A stretch of 64,000 nucleotides of DNA from Bradyrhizobium barranii subsp. apii (GCF_011516635.5 NZ_CP096255.1:9187501-9251500), one strand, 5' to 3'; shown: positions 1 to 9,126, numbered from the stretch's first letter. Numbers and translations are program-made. Notes: a model not told the origin generated them from the sequence alone.

Positions 1-405
1 GGCGATCGCCGCGCCGGCCGGACCTTGCGCCACGGCCTTCGCGTGGGCTGTGTCGCGGAACAGGAAGGGAATGTCGAACACGCCAAGTTCGGGGACGACC
101 GAACTGACCACAGACCCCGACAGCACCGCCATATCGACCGAGCCGGCCCGGGTCGCCGCCAGGATGGCGTTCTCGCTGCCGAGCGCGTTGGTGGCACGCT
201 CGTCGATCACGATGCGCCTGCCGGCCGATGCCACCAGCTTCTGGCGAAACTCATCGGCTCCGATTTGCTGCGGGCTCCCCAGCTGGGAATTGAATGCCAG
301 AGAGATCAATCGCGGTGAAGCGGCAGCCGGTTGCAAAACCAGCAGCCCTGCCGCCGCGGCGACGATCGATCCGGCTTTCCAAAGTCCCAAAACTTGTCTG
401 TGCAT
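1..405 (-). CDS. TRAP-type solute-binding protein (DctP-like), N-terminal part
   Basis: The minus-strand frame is open from an ATG at 405 to the left edge, so the C-terminal part lies outside the window. The first residues (MHRQVLGLWKAGS followed by an alanine/leucine-rich stretch ending near QPAAA) look like a signal peptide. The mature part starts with LISLAFNSQLGSPQQIGADEF and has GVFDIPFLFRD, the layout of periplasmic DctP-family binding proteins that pass a carboxylate-type ligand to a TRAP transporter. No permease gene is visible here. The family call rests on about 135 residues and the ligand cannot be told. Confidence 0.6.
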   Translation of the reverse strand, partial: MHRQVLGLWKAGSIVAAAAGLLVLQPAAASPRLISLAFNSQLGSPQQIGADEFRQKLVASAGRRIVIDERATNALGSENAILAATRAGSVDMAVLSGSVVSSVVPELGVFDIPFLFRDTAHAKAVAQGPAGAAIA

Positions 406-579
406 TCGACACCATGGCGTGACAATTGTCGTAACCCTAATGGCGGGGAATGATTGAACCCTTAAGGAAGGCCCCGCGGAATTACGGAGATTCGCTTCGA
501 ACCGCCGCCGACGAGATTTGGGACAGATGCAGATGGTATCGGATTGCTGTGGGATAATGAGTGGTTCGAGGGAATGACG

Positions 580-846
580 ATGGGATCAAGAATACAAATG
601 GCTGCCGCCATCGCGATCGGCATCATGGGCGGTACGGCCCCGGCCCGCGCCGAGATCGCGCAATGCCGGTTCATCCAGGCCAAGGCGGAGCGCGAAGCGT
701 GTTACCAACGTCAGGAAGCCGCGCTGGCCGCCAAGCGCAAGCCGGAGCCGCGCGCGGAAAGCAAGACGCTCGAATCGATGCGCCAGATGCGGCAGGACGA
801 CGATGCCGTCTATCGCAGCATCAACAACATCTGCCGCGGCTGCTGA
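580..846 (+). CDS. Small secreted hypothetical protein
   Basis: About 88 residues. The N-terminus MGSRIQMAAAIAIGIMGG ending in APARA-E is a good Sec signal peptide with an Ala-x-Ala cleavage site. The mature part is highly charged, with four cysteines (AQCRF, EACYQ, NNICRGC). I chose the ATG at 580 because a GAGGGA motif lies at 568-573 with normal spacing; an in-frame ATG at 574 would sit directly on that motif. No function is recognised. It may be a periplasmic protein held by disulfides. Confidence 0.55.
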   Translation: MGSRIQMAAAIAIGIMGGTAPARAEIAQCRFIQAKAEREACYQRQEAALAAKRKPEPRAESKTLESMRQMRQDDDAVYRSINNICRGC

Positions 847-886
847 ACGGTGCAACTTGTCACCGAAGTGACGGAAGGGAACGTCG

Positions 887-1462
887 ATGCAAATTGAGGA
901 CGTTGGGGCCCTGAAGAGCGCAACCGACTCCGGGTGGGCTCCCGAATTTCTGCTGTTTTGGGGGAATACCCCAAAGGATCAAAGGATCGATAAGCACGTG
1001 CTCAGCCAGTGGTGGCCGGCAACGTTCTCCGTTGACGCTCGGACATACGCGACCGCCGAACACTACATGATGGTCCGGAAGGCCGAGCTGTTCGGGGATC
1101 AAGAGACTCTCGCTGCCATTCTGTCTTCGTCCAGCCCCTCTGAGGCGAAGAGCCTTGGCCGGGCCGTGCGCGGCTTTGATGAAGAGCATTGGATTGCACA
1201 TCGCTTCGAGACGGCGGTACGCGGCAATTTTGCGAAGTTCGGCCAAAACGCCGAGCTTGAAGACTGGCTGCTGGCGACGGGCGATGCGGTGCTTGTGGAG
1301 GCCAGCCCTGTCGACAGGATTTGGGGCATCGGTCTTGCTGCCGACGACAAGCGGGCAAGAGAGCCTCACAAATGGCGCGGACTGAATCTGCTGGGTTTTG
1401 CGCTCATGAAAGTTCGCCACTTGCTGAGATCAAAACGGTTGGCGAGCCCCCCTTTCCCCTAG
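887..1462 (+). CDS. NADAR family protein (YbiA-like)
   Basis: This 191-residue protein shows the NADAR/DUF1768 pattern: FLLFWG near the start, LSQWWPATF, YATAEHYMMVRKAELFGD, a central block with SPSEAKSLGR, then VDRIWGIGL and a C-terminal WRGLNLLGFALMKVR. Characterised relatives are N-glycosidases acting on riboflavin-pathway intermediates or on ADP-ribosylated molecules (family knowledge). Which substrate applies here is not visible. The gene is convergent with the enoyl-CoA hydratase and the two stop regions overlap by four bases. An upstream GGAAGGGA serves as ribosome binding site. Confidence 0.8.
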   Translation: MQIEDVGALKSATDSGWAPEFLLFWGNTPKDQRIDKHVLSQWWPATFSVDARTYATAEHYMMVRKAELFGDQETLAAILSSSSPSEAKSLGRAVRGFDEEHWIAHRFETAVRGNFAKFGQNAELEDWLLATGDAVLVEASPVDRIWGIGLAADDKRAREPHKWRGLNLLGFALMKVRHLLRSKRLASPPFP

Positions 1463-2256
1463 CCGCTACCCCAATTCGCCGCTCGCTTCTCCGCGAACGA
1501 CGCCAGGCCCTCCGCCGCCTCGGCGCTCTGGCGCTTGACCGAATGCAGGCGCACGAGCCGCTTGTACGCGGCATCGTCCACGGCCATCCCGCCGAACGAG
1601 CTCTCCAGCGCGAGCCGCTTGGTCTCGGCCATCGCCTCCGGTCCGTTGGCAAGGAGCTGCTCGACCACCTTGGCGCCGGCAGCCTCCAGCTCGGCGAGCG
1701 GGACGACCTCGTGGACGAGGCCGATGCGGCGGGCGTCTTCGGCGCCGAAGCGTTCGCCTGTCAGCGCGTAACGGCGGACTTGCCGTACACTAATGGCATC
1801 GCAAAGCTGCGGGATGATGATCGCGGCGGTCAGGCCCCAGCGTACCTCCGTGATCGAGAACACCGCATTGTCCGCCGCGATCACGACGTCGCAGGCGGCA
1901 ATCACGCCGGTGCCGCCGCCAAAACAGCCGCCCTGCACCAGCGCGACGGTCGGGATCGGCAGGGTATTGAGCCGCTGCACGGCCTCGAAGGTCGCCCGCG
2001 ACGCCGCCTCGTTCGCCTCAGCCGATTGCGGCCGCACGCCATTGATCCATTTGAGGTCGGCGCCGGCCTGGAAATGCTTGCCATTGCCCCGGAGCACGAC
2101 GACGCGAAGGTTGGACTTCCTGCCGAGATCGTCCATGGCCGCGAGCACGCCTGCGATCAATGCGCCATCATAGGCATTGTTCACTTCGGGCCGGTTCAAC
2201 GTGACGGTCGCAACCCCACGCTCATCGAGGGTCCACAGGACGGGGTTGGCAGTCAT
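1459..2256 (-). CDS. Enoyl-CoA hydratase/isomerase family protein
   Basis: About 265 residues with the crotonase fold. TVTLNRPEVNNAYD is near the N-terminus, the oxyanion-hole segment is FQAGADLKWING, and GGCFGGGTGVIAACDVVIA forms the second oxyanion motif; EVRWGLTAAI follows. Members hydrate or isomerise enoyl-CoA thioesters in fatty-acid or amino-acid breakdown. The start is MTANPVLW at 2256, because the upstream in-frame ATG at 2274 falls before the GGAGG motif that serves 2256. The exact acyl-CoA is unknown; methylglutaconyl-CoA hydratase-type activity is possible. Confidence 0.85.
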   Translation of the reverse strand: MTANPVLWTLDERGVATVTLNRPEVNNAYDGALIAGVLAAMDDLGRKSNLRVVVLRGNGKHFQAGADLKWINGVRPQSAEANEAASRATFEAVQRLNTLPIPTVALVQGGCFGGGTGVIAACDVVIAADNAVFSITEVRWGLTAAIIIPQLCDAISVRQVRRYALTGERFGAEDARRIGLVHEVVPLAELEAAGAKVVEQLLANGPEAMAETKRLALESSFGGMAVDDAAYKRLVRLHSVKRQSAEAAEGLASFAEKRAANWGSG

Positions 2257-2415
2257 CGGCGATCCTCCGGGCATCTTGTTTGCCGCCCACTATGGCTGAG
2301 GCAACTCATCCCGATCCATATCTTTCCGGCGTAGGGCGGCCGCGTCCATCGCATGGCGGCTTGTGTCATGCTGCTGCCGGGCGACATCACGGGATCAGGG
2401 ACGGGACATCACACC

Positions 2416-3390
2416 ATGCGCATCTGCATTTTCGGCGCGGGCGCCGTCGGCAGCCATATCGCGGTCAGGCTGGCCCGCGCCGGCCATGAGGTCTCGTGCG
2501 TGATGCGCGGCGCCCATCTGGAGGCGGTCCGCGCCAATGGCCTGAAGCTGCGCGTCGGCGATTCCGAGGTCACCGCCAAGGTGAACGCCTCCGGCGATGC
2601 GGCCCAGCTCGGCCCGCAGGACGTCGTGATCAGCACGCTCAAAGCGACCGCGCTGACGGGGCTGGTCGCCAGCATAAAACCGCTGCTCCAGGACGACACC
2701 GCGATCGTCTTTGCGCAGAACGGTATTCCCTGGTGGTACGGCATCGGCCTGCCGCCGCGGCATCCGACGCCGCCCGACATTTCCTTCCTCGACCCCGGCG
2801 GGCGCCTGCGCGCATGCATCCCGAAAGAGCGGATCGTCGGCGGCGTCGTCTTCTCCTCCAACGAGGTGACCGCGCCCGGTGTGGTGCAGAACCTGACGCC
2901 GGACCGCAACCGCCTGCTGATCGGCGAATGCGACGACCGCAATTGCGAGCGCATCACCAGGCTTCGCGCCGTTCTCAACGATGCACGGCTGGAATCGCCG
3001 CCGGTGGCGGAGATCCGCGAGGCGATCTGGTCAAAGCTCCTGACCAACATGTCACTGTCGGTACTGTGCCTGCTCACCGGCCAGACCGCGCGCGGCGTGC
3101 GTGACGACCCGGCCTTTGCCGAGGTCATTCCGCGCATGCTGAACGAGGCCAACGACATCGCCCAGCACTTCATTCCCGAGGTCAAGCGCGTGACGCGCAG
3201 CGGCCCCGCCCCCAACCACAAGCCGTCGCTGCTCCAGGATTACGAGCTCGGCCGCGCCATGGAGATCGACGTGCTGGTGAAGGCGCCCGCTGCCTTCGCC
3301 CGCACCGCCGGCCTGTCGACGCCGACGCTCGACCTGATCGCCGCGCTCGCGATCCAGAAGGCGCGCGACAAGGGGCTTTATTCCGCTTGA
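2416..3390 (+). CDS. 2-dehydropantoate 2-reductase family protein (ApbA/PanE-like)
   Basis: 324 residues beginning MRICIFGAGAVGSHIAVRLA, the Rossmann NADP-binding GxGxxG of the ketopantoate reductase family. Also visible: VISTLKAT, FAQNGIPWWYG (the family Asn-Gly segment), a mid-protein EIREAIWSKLLTNM with the catalytic-lysine region, and a helical C-terminal domain. The family reduces ketopantoate to pantoate or acts on similar 2-oxoacids; alphaproteobacteria carry several paralogues, so panE itself is not claimed. The start at 2416 follows GGGACGGGA. It is convergent with the hydrolase at 3394, four bases away. Confidence 0.8.
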   Translation: MRICIFGAGAVGSHIAVRLARAGHEVSCVMRGAHLEAVRANGLKLRVGDSEVTAKVNASGDAAQLGPQDVVISTLKATALTGLVASIKPLLQDDTAIVFAQNGIPWWYGIGLPPRHPTPPDISFLDPGGRLRACIPKERIVGGVVFSSNEVTAPGVVQNLTPDRNRLLIGECDDRNCERITRLRAVLNDARLESPPVAEIREAIWSKLLTNMSLSVLCLLTGQTARGVRDDPAFAEVIPRMLNEANDIAQHFIPEVKRVTRSGPAPNHKPSLLQDYELGRAMEIDVLVKAPAAFARTAGLSTPTLDLIAALAIQKARDKGLYSA

Positions 3391-3393
3391 GCC

Positions 3394-4071
3394 TTAAGCG
3401 AGCTCATCGATCCAGGCCGTGAGCGTGTCGAGCACCTCTGCAAGCGCCTCTTCATTCGTCCGGCCGGACTTCTTCAGCACCGCGAAGGAGTGGTCGCCGC
3501 CTGCGATCTCGTGCAGCGTCGCCTTCGGGCCGAGCTGCGCGATCACGGGCTTGAGGAGGCCGAGATCGGCAAGCCCGTCGCGCGTGCCTTGCAGGAACAG
3601 CATCGGGACCTCGACATGGGCCAGGTGCTCAGCGCGCTCCGTCGACGGCTTTTTGTCGGCGTGCAGGGGAAAGCCGAGGAAGGCGAGCCCTTTGACGTCA
3701 GGCAGCGGCGCCTTTGACTGCGCCTGCGAGGTCATGCGCCCGCCAAACGACTTTCCACCGGCAACGAGCTTCAAGCCGGGGCAGAGCCGCGCTGCGTCCT
3801 CGACTGCCGCGCGGATGGTGGCGTGGGCGACCGCCGGCGAGTCTGGACGGCCTTGCTTGTTTTCCATGTAGGGAAAATTGAAGCGGAACGTTGCGATGCC
3901 ACGATCGGCGAGCCCCTCCGCAATCTTGTCCATCGATGCATGCCGCATCCCTGCGCCGGCGCCGTGCGCGAGGACGTAGCAGGCGCGCGCATTATCCGGC
4001 TGCGTCAGGATCGCCGAGACCGTGCCGATGCGCTCGATGTCGAGCTTGAGCTCTTGAATTTTGGTCGCCAC
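3394..4071 (-). CDS. Alpha/beta hydrolase, dienelactone-hydrolase/TEX30-like
   Basis: An alpha/beta-hydrolase with the oxyanion segment YVLAHGAGAGMRH, nucleophile elbow GGKSFGGRM, acid segment FLQGTRDGLAD and catalytic histidine in GGDHSF. These match the small TEX30/KANL3-type hydrolases; the substrate is unknown. I prefer the GTG at 4071 (reading VATKIQELKLD), preceded by AGGATG. The frame is open to an ATG at 4140, but the extra residues are arginine/proline-rich and unlike a family N-terminus. It is divergent from the acyl-CoA dehydrogenase. Confidence 0.75.
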   Translation of the reverse strand: MATKIQELKLDIERIGTVSAILTQPDNARACYVLAHGAGAGMRHASMDKIAEGLADRGIATFRFNFPYMENKQGRPDSPAVAHATIRAAVEDAARLCPGLKLVAGGKSFGGRMTSQAQSKAPLPDVKGLAFLGFPLHADKKPSTERAEHLAHVEVPMLFLQGTRDGLADLGLLKPVIAQLGPKATLHEIAGGDHSFAVLKKSGRTNEEALAEVLDTLTAWIDELA

Positions 4072-4197
4072 AATCAGCCATCCTGACAGACGCGTTTCCG
4101 GCCGCCTTGGTAGCGTCACCGGCGCAGCCTGAAAACACAATAATTGCCGCCGCCGACCAGCCTACCAAGCCGGAAAGCCGCATTGACCGAGGTGACC

Positions 4198-5343
4198 ATG
4201 TCCTACCGCTCCTCCTGGATGACCGAAGAGCTCGAAATCTTCCGCGACCAGTTCCGGAAATATCTGGCCAAGGACCTGGCACCGCATGCCGAGAAATGGC
4301 GCGAGCAGAAGATGGTCGACCGCTTCGCCTGGCGCGGGCTCGGCGAGATGGGCGCGCTGCTGGCGAGCGTGCCGGAGGAATATGGCGGCCTGGGCGCCAC
4401 CTTCGCCTATGACGCCGCCGTGCTCGACGACCTCGAAAGCACGGTGCCGGAGCTCACGACCGGCGTTTCCGTGCACAGCGCCATCGTCGCACACTACATC
4501 CTCAATTACGGCTCGGAGGAGCAGAGGAAGCGCTGGCTGCCGAAGATGGCTTCCGGCGAGATGGTCGGTGCCATCGCCATGACCGAGCCCGGCACCGGCT
4601 CGGACCTGCAGGCCGTCAAGACCACCGCGAAAAAACAGGGCAATTCCTACGTCATCAACGGCCAGAAGACTTTTATTACCAACGGCCAGGCCGCCGATCT
4701 CGTCGTCGTCGTGGCACGCACGGGCGAAGCCGGCGCAAAAGGCATTTCGCTGATCGTCGTCGAGACCGCGGGCGCGGAGGGCTACAAGCGCGGGCGCAAC
4801 CTCGACAAGATCGGCCTGCATGCCTCCGACACCTCCGAGCTGTTCTTCGACAACGTCACGGTGCCGCCTGAAAACCTGCTCGGCAAGGAGGAAGGCCAGG
4901 GCTTTGTGCAGCTGATGCAACAATTGCCGCAGGAGCGCCTCGCCCTTGCGGTTGGCGCGGTTGCCTCGATGGAGCGCGCGGTCAAGCTCACCACCGAATA
5001 CACCAAGGAACGGAAGGCGTTCGGCAAGCCGCTGATGGATTTCCAGAACACCGCCTTCACGCTCGCCGAGCGCAAGACCGAAGCAATGATCGCGCGCGTC
5101 TTCGTCGACTGGTGCATCGAGCGCCTCGTCGCCGGGGATCTCGACACCGTCACGGCGTCGATGGCGAAATACTGGTGCTCGGACAAGCAGGTCCAGACCG
5201 CCGACGAATGCCTCCAGCTGTTCGGCGGCTACGGCTACATGCAGGAATACCCGATCTCGCGCATCTTCATCGATTCCCGCATCCAGAAGATCTATGGCGG
5301 CACCAACGAGATCATGAAGCTGCTGATCGCGAGGTCGCTGTAG
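4198..5343 (+). CDS. Acyl-CoA dehydrogenase
   Basis: 381 residues covering all three domains of the family: the helical N-domain; the middle beta domain with AMTEPGTGSDLQA and FITNGQAADLVVVVART; and the C-terminal helical domain ending with QLFGGYGYMQEYPISR and a GGTNEIMK block. A flavoenzyme of this family oxidises acyl-CoA at the alpha-beta bond and passes electrons to ETF. The start MSYRSSWMTEE at 4198 has GAGGTG just upstream. With the nearby enoyl-CoA hydratase it suggests acyl-CoA breakdown, although they are not one operon. Confidence 0.9.
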   Translation: MSYRSSWMTEELEIFRDQFRKYLAKDLAPHAEKWREQKMVDRFAWRGLGEMGALLASVPEEYGGLGATFAYDAAVLDDLESTVPELTTGVSVHSAIVAHYILNYGSEEQRKRWLPKMASGEMVGAIAMTEPGTGSDLQAVKTTAKKQGNSYVINGQKTFITNGQAADLVVVVARTGEAGAKGISLIVVETAGAEGYKRGRNLDKIGLHASDTSELFFDNVTVPPENLLGKEEGQGFVQLMQQLPQERLALAVGAVASMERAVKLTTEYTKERKAFGKPLMDFQNTAFTLAERKTEAMIARVFVDWCIERLVAGDLDTVTASMAKYWCSDKQVQTADECLQLFGGYGYMQEYPISRIFIDSRIQKIYGGTNEIMKLLIARSL

Positions 5344-5349
5344 CTCTGT

Positions 5350-6324
5350 TTATCGCGCACGCCAGTCGCGCGGGCGGCAGCCGAAGCGCTGCTTGAAGCG
5401 CCGCGCGAAGTGGGAGAGATCCGAGAAGCCCCAGTCGAACGCGATGGCGCCGATCGCGCGGCCGCCCGATGCCGGATCCTTCAGGTCGGCCGCCGCGCCC
5501 ACGAGACGACGATCGATCACGTAGTCCGAAAATGTCGTGCCGGAGCGTTCGAACAGCTTGTGGACATAGCGCTCGCTGATGCCGACGGAGCCGGCGACCG
5601 CCGCGACCGTCAGTCCCGGCTCGCGCAGCCGCTCGTGAATGGCACGGCGCAGCGCCAGTACGGTCGCGTCCGCAAAGCTTGCGGCTTCCGCTATCTGCGC
5701 CCGCGAGCGGCGCGACAGGCTGAGCGCAACGAGATCGAGCAGCACGTCGAACAGCCGAATGCTGTCCTCTTCCGCCATCCGCAATGCGCCGGCATTGAGG
5801 GAGCGCGCGGTCTCGACGATGAGGTGACCGACATGGGGATCGTCGGAGACGCGCTCGGCCCTGAAATCGAACGACGGCGGTAGCCGGTCGCGCAAGGCGC
5901 GCGACGGCACCCAGAACGAAGCGACCTCCAGCATCGGACCGCGATCGTGCAGCAGCGTCACCACGCGGTCGCTGTCGACGATGCCGACCTGGCCGCGGGA
6001 CAGGCTGACCTCGCTGTCGCCCTGGAGCATGCGGCAGCGCCCGGCGAGCTTGAAATTGAGATAGAAGCAGCTCTCGCGCGATGCTGCGATATCGGCGCGC
6101 GAGCGATTGACGGTATGCTCGGGAAACATCACCCGGTTGATTGCGCCGGCGCCGAGCCCGATCGTCTCCACCTTGGCCGGGAAGCGCGACGTCGTCGCCG
6201 ACTCCGGCGTCAGGTTCATGAATGCCTGGCAGATCGCCTCGCGGTAATAGGAAAACTGCTCGTCCGGCCGGGTCACTGCGGTGTTCCAGACGACGTGCCG
6301 CGGCCGGCTTGTGACCTGCTCCAT
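5350..6324 (-). CDS. AraC family transcriptional regulator
   Basis: 324 residues. The N-terminal half is a cupin/AraC_binding_2-type sensor region (SRESCFYLNFKLAGRCRM, VGIVDSDRVVTLL). The C-terminal ~100 residues hold two helix-turn-helix units, with VAAVAGSVGISERYVHKLF and IGAIAFDWGFSDLSHFARRF followed by FGCRPRDWR. The start at 6324 is preceded by GGAGCGAACTG; the longer open frame to 6447 is unlikely. It is divergent from the hydrolase at 6483, a plausible target. The effector is unknown. Confidence 0.88.
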   Translation of the reverse strand: MEQVTSRPRHVVWNTAVTRPDEQFSYYREAICQAFMNLTPESATTSRFPAKVETIGLGAGAINRVMFPEHTVNRSRADIAASRESCFYLNFKLAGRCRMLQGDSEVSLSRGQVGIVDSDRVVTLLHDRGPMLEVASFWVPSRALRDRLPPSFDFRAERVSDDPHVGHLIVETARSLNAGALRMAEEDSIRLFDVLLDLVALSLSRRSRAQIAEAASFADATVLALRRAIHERLREPGLTVAAVAGSVGISERYVHKLFERSGTTFSDYVIDRRLVGAAADLKDPASGGRAIGAIAFDWGFSDLSHFARRFKQRFGCRPRDWRAR

Positions 6325-6482
6325 CAGTTCGCTCCGAGACCAATCCGGTTCAGCGCCAGCCAAGCGGAAAATGGCCGGCCGGTTCACACTTCGCACAACA
6401 AGAATTGTCCGCCGCGCCTCGCGAGCGCCGCAAAGGACCCACGTCATGCCGATCTAACCACACCCTCGGGAGCAGCTACAAC

Positions 6483-7208
6483 ATGTCGACCTACGTTCTC
6501 GTCCATGGCGCCTGGCACACCGGTGCCGAGTTCGAACCCGTCGCGGCCCCGATCCGCGCCGCCGGCCACAAGGTCTATACGCCGACAATCAAGGGCAATC
6601 GCCCCGGCGATGCCAAGACGACCGGGCTGAAGGACGCGATCCAGTCGATCGCCGACTATCTCGCCGAAAACAATCTGAAGGACATCGTCCTGCTCGGCCA
6701 TTCATATGGCGGCATGATCATCACCGGCGTCGCCGACCTCGCGCCCGAGCGCATTCGCCGCCTGGTGTATTGGAATGCCTTCGTGCCCAACAACGGCGAA
6801 TGCCTCAACGACATGGTGCCGCCGCACTTTATCGGGCTGTTCGATGCCATCGCGGCCGAACGCGGCGACAGCTCTGTGGTGTTGCCCTTCCCGATCTGGC
6901 GCGAAGCCTTCATCAACGATGCCGATCTCGAGACCGCGCAGCGCGCCTATGACGTGCTCAACCCGCATCCGTTCGCGACTTTCACCGACAAGATCGCGCT
7001 CAAGACCAATCCGGCGGAGATGCCGCTGGCAAAGTCCTATTTCAACTGCACCGAGGACGTCGCGATGCCGCACAGCCATCCCTGGCATCCGCGGCTCTCG
7101 GAGAAGCTCGGCCTGTTCCGTCTGGTGCAGGTGCCGGGAAGCCACGAGCTGTGCTTCTCCGATCCGGCGCGGCTGGCCAAGGCGATCATGGAGGCGGGGC
7201 GCGACTGA
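6483..7208 (+). CDS. Alpha/beta hydrolase (esterase-like)
   Basis: 241 residues starting MSTYVLVHGAWHTGAEFEPV, the oxyanion HG motif of the family. It has the nucleophile elbow LLGHSYGGMII and the C-terminal histidine in VPGSHELCF. The pattern resembles the HNL/methyl-esterase-like branch (plant-type salicylate methylesterases and bacterial EstC-like enzymes). The start at 6483 follows GGGAGCAGC. It lies opposite an AraC regulator. No leader is seen, so it is probably cytoplasmic; the substrate is unknown. Confidence 0.8.
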   Translation: MSTYVLVHGAWHTGAEFEPVAAPIRAAGHKVYTPTIKGNRPGDAKTTGLKDAIQSIADYLAENNLKDIVLLGHSYGGMIITGVADLAPERIRRLVYWNAFVPNNGECLNDMVPPHFIGLFDAIAAERGDSSVVLPFPIWREAFINDADLETAQRAYDVLNPHPFATFTDKIALKTNPAEMPLAKSYFNCTEDVAMPHSHPWHPRLSEKLGLFRLVQVPGSHELCFSDPARLAKAIMEAGRD

Positions 7209-7237
7209 GCTGCGCGGCTTGATCGCGCGGTCGCCGG

Positions 7238-8122
7238 TCACCTCATCCGCTTGTCGGCGGCGACGAAGTCGATGAAGGTCCGCACCTTCGCGGAGAGATA
7301 TTTGCGGCTCGGATAGACCGCGAACAGCCGCCCGTCGAAGACGATGTCGTCGGGCAGGACGTGCTCGAGACGCCCGGCGGCGATGTCCTCGGTGACCAGC
7401 CATTTCGGCAGGAAGGCGAAGCCCATGCCTTCCAGCGCGGCCATGTGCAGCAGCGTCTCGTTGCCGCTGCGCAGGACCGGGGTGAGCTTGACGGTCTCGA
7501 CCGTACCGTTCCTGTTCAAGGAGAAGCTTTCGCTTGGATAGAGCGCGTAGTGCAGCAGCGCCTGGCCGGCGAGGTCGGCCGGCCTGGTCGGGCGTCCGGC
7601 GCGATCGAGAAAGGCGGGCGCAGCGACCAGGTGGAATGCGACCCTGGTGATGGGCCGCGCGATCAGCGCCTCGTCAGGCGCGCCGGTCGCACGCAGCGCG
7701 AGGTCAAATCCCTCCTCGACCAGATTGACCAGCCGACCGCTGAGATCGACATCGAGGCAAACTTCCGGATAGCGGGCCTGGTAGTCCGCGAGCACGCCGG
7801 CGAAGATCGTGTTCGCCATCCATACCGGCGCGGTCAGCCGCAGCGTGCCGCGCGGAACGACGGTCGCGTTGCTGACGGCGGCTTCGACTTCGTCGAGCGA
7901 ATCGAGCATCTGCCGCGCCTGCTCGAAATAGAGCGCACCGCTCTCACTCAGGCTGACGCGCCGGCTGGTGCGGTTGAGCAGCCGCGTGCCGAGCCGCTTC
8001 TCGAGCTGCATCACATGCTTGCTCGCCATCGCGGGCGAAATGCGCAGGCGCTGCGCCGCGGTCGCAAAGCTCTTCAGCTCCGCGACCAGGCAAAACACCC
8101 TCATGCTAATCAGGGAATCCAT
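7238..8122 (-). CDS. LysR family transcriptional regulator
   Basis: 294 residues with the classical LysR layout. The N-terminal winged helix-turn-helix reads MRVFCLVAELKSFATAAQRL then RISPAMASKHVMQLEKRLG and RLLNRTSRRVSLSESG; a periplasmic-binding-like effector domain runs from about residue 90. The LNRTSRRVSLTE-type sequence is typical of the group acting on quinone or oxidoreductase genes. It is divergent from the DoxX-like gene at 8226, about 100 bases away, so it probably controls that gene and itself. Confidence 0.9.
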   Translation of the reverse strand: MDSLISMRVFCLVAELKSFATAAQRLRISPAMASKHVMQLEKRLGTRLLNRTSRRVSLSESGALYFEQARQMLDSLDEVEAAVSNATVVPRGTLRLTAPVWMANTIFAGVLADYQARYPEVCLDVDLSGRLVNLVEEGFDLALRATGAPDEALIARPITRVAFHLVAAPAFLDRAGRPTRPADLAGQALLHYALYPSESFSLNRNGTVETVKLTPVLRSGNETLLHMAALEGMGFAFLPKWLVTEDIAAGRLEHVLPDDIVFDGRLFAVYPSRKYLSAKVRTFIDFVAADKRMR

Positions 8123-8225
8123 GAAATCATCAACATCCAGGAAAGGAACTCATCCCGGAACACATAATGATCAAATAGGGCGAAATCATCAAATGGTGGC
8201 AACCCTCGCGTTCTGGAGAACCAGC

Positions 8226-8645
8226 ATGTCCACCACGACCTTTGAGACCGCCACTCCCGGCCGCGCCCTTCGCATCGGCCTCTGGGTCGCGCACTTCCTC
8301 GCCTTCGGCTCGGCCGGGCTGGTCAAGCTGCTGACACCGATTCCCGAGCTTGCCGCGATGATGCCCTGGGCCGGCCAGTATTCCGAAACGTTCGTTCGCT
8401 TCATCGGGCTGGTCGATCTCGCCGGTGGTATTGGCATTCTGCTGCCGGCCCTGACACGGATCCTGCCGCGGCTGACGGTGCTGGCCGCGCTCGGCTGTTC
8501 GGTGCTGCAGGTGTTCGCGCTCGTCTTCCACCTCTCGCGTGGCGAGGCGCCGGTTACGCCGCTCAATGTCGTTCTGCTCGCGCTCAGCCTGTTCGTGCTG
8601 TGGGGACGCGGCCGCAAGGCGCCGATTGCTGCTCGGCAATTTTGA
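8226..8645 (+). CDS. DoxX-like small membrane protein
   Basis: 139 residues with four hydrophobic segments: IGLWVAHFLAFGSAGLVKL, FIGLVDLAGGIGILLPAL, LTVLAALGCSVLQVFALVF and TPLNVVLLALSLFVLW. The F-GxxKL and GxxELxxGIGLLL-like pattern fits the DoxX/DoxX-like superfamily of inner-membrane proteins. The N-terminus MSTTTFETATPGRALR is cytoplasmic. It starts a probable operon with the DsrE-like and TlpA-like genes and is divergent from the LysR gene. Function is not established; redox or quinone-linked roles are usual guesses for the family. Confidence 0.75.
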   Translation: MSTTTFETATPGRALRIGLWVAHFLAFGSAGLVKLLTPIPELAAMMPWAGQYSETFVRFIGLVDLAGGIGILLPALTRILPRLTVLAALGCSVLQVFALVFHLSRGEAPVTPLNVVLLALSLFVLWGRGRKAPIAARQF

Positions 8646-8664
8646 GCGGCAGGACAACGCGGCC

Positions 8665-9126
8665 ATGATCCCAGCCAATGGATGGTCCCGCAGGGGCCTG
8701 CTTGCGGGCACCGCGATCCTCACGGCCGGCGGCACCGCCGCGGCCAAAGAGGATCGTCTCGCCGACGGCGTCGTGATCCTGATCGACAGCAACGAACCCT
8801 ATGTCATGGGTCATGCGATCAGCTACTCGGCCAACCTCTCCAGGCATTTTGCCGACAGGGGCGCGAGATTGCTGATCGAGGTCGTCGCCAACGGCAAGGG
8901 CATCGACGTCTTCCGGGCAGACAAGACCCCGCTCGTCGAGCCGCTCGCGACGCTGCGGCAGTCGCTGCCCAACCTCACCTACAGCATGTGTGCCTCGTCC
9001 AAGGCGATCGCGGAAGCCAAGGAGCAGATCTCGATTCCGCTGATATCGGGCGCCAGCCTCGTCCCGTTCGGAATCGGACGCGTGGTCGATCTGCAACTCA
9101 AGGGTTTTGCCTATATCCATGCGTGA
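8665..9126 (+). CDS. DsrE family protein with Tat-type leader
   Basis: 153 residues. The leader WSRRGLLAGTAILTAGGTAAA contains a twin-arginine followed by a hydrophobic stretch, so export to the periplasm is likely. The rest follows the DsrE/DsrF-like fold: GVVILIDSNEPYVMGHAISYS, then a strand ARLLIEVVANGKGIDVF, and a C-terminal IPLISGASLVPFGIGRV. One cysteine (SMCASSK) sits where sulfur-relay relatives may carry the active cysteine. It overlaps the TlpA-like gene by eight bases, which supports coupled translation. Confidence 0.65.
   Translation: MIPANGWSRRGLLAGTAILTAGGTAAAKEDRLADGVVILIDSNEPYVMGHAISYSANLSRHFADRGARLLIEVVANGKGIDVFRADKTPLVEPLATLRQSLPNLTYSMCASSKAIAEAKEQISIPLISGASLVPFGIGRVVDLQLKGFAYIHA

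Noticed and set aside
1321..2334. 337-codon plus-strand frame opposite the enoyl-CoA hydratase
   Set aside because: Antisense shadow; no family features and His/Arg-rich, while the minus strand encodes a complete crotonase.
4162..4923. 253-codon minus-strand frame opposite the acyl-CoA dehydrogenase
   Set aside because: Antisense shadow in GC-rich coding DNA; the plus strand carries a full family match.
5312..6343. 343-codon minus-strand frame overlapping the AraC gene
   Set aside because: Another frame of the same DNA; the AraC frame has the complete helix-turn-helix domain.
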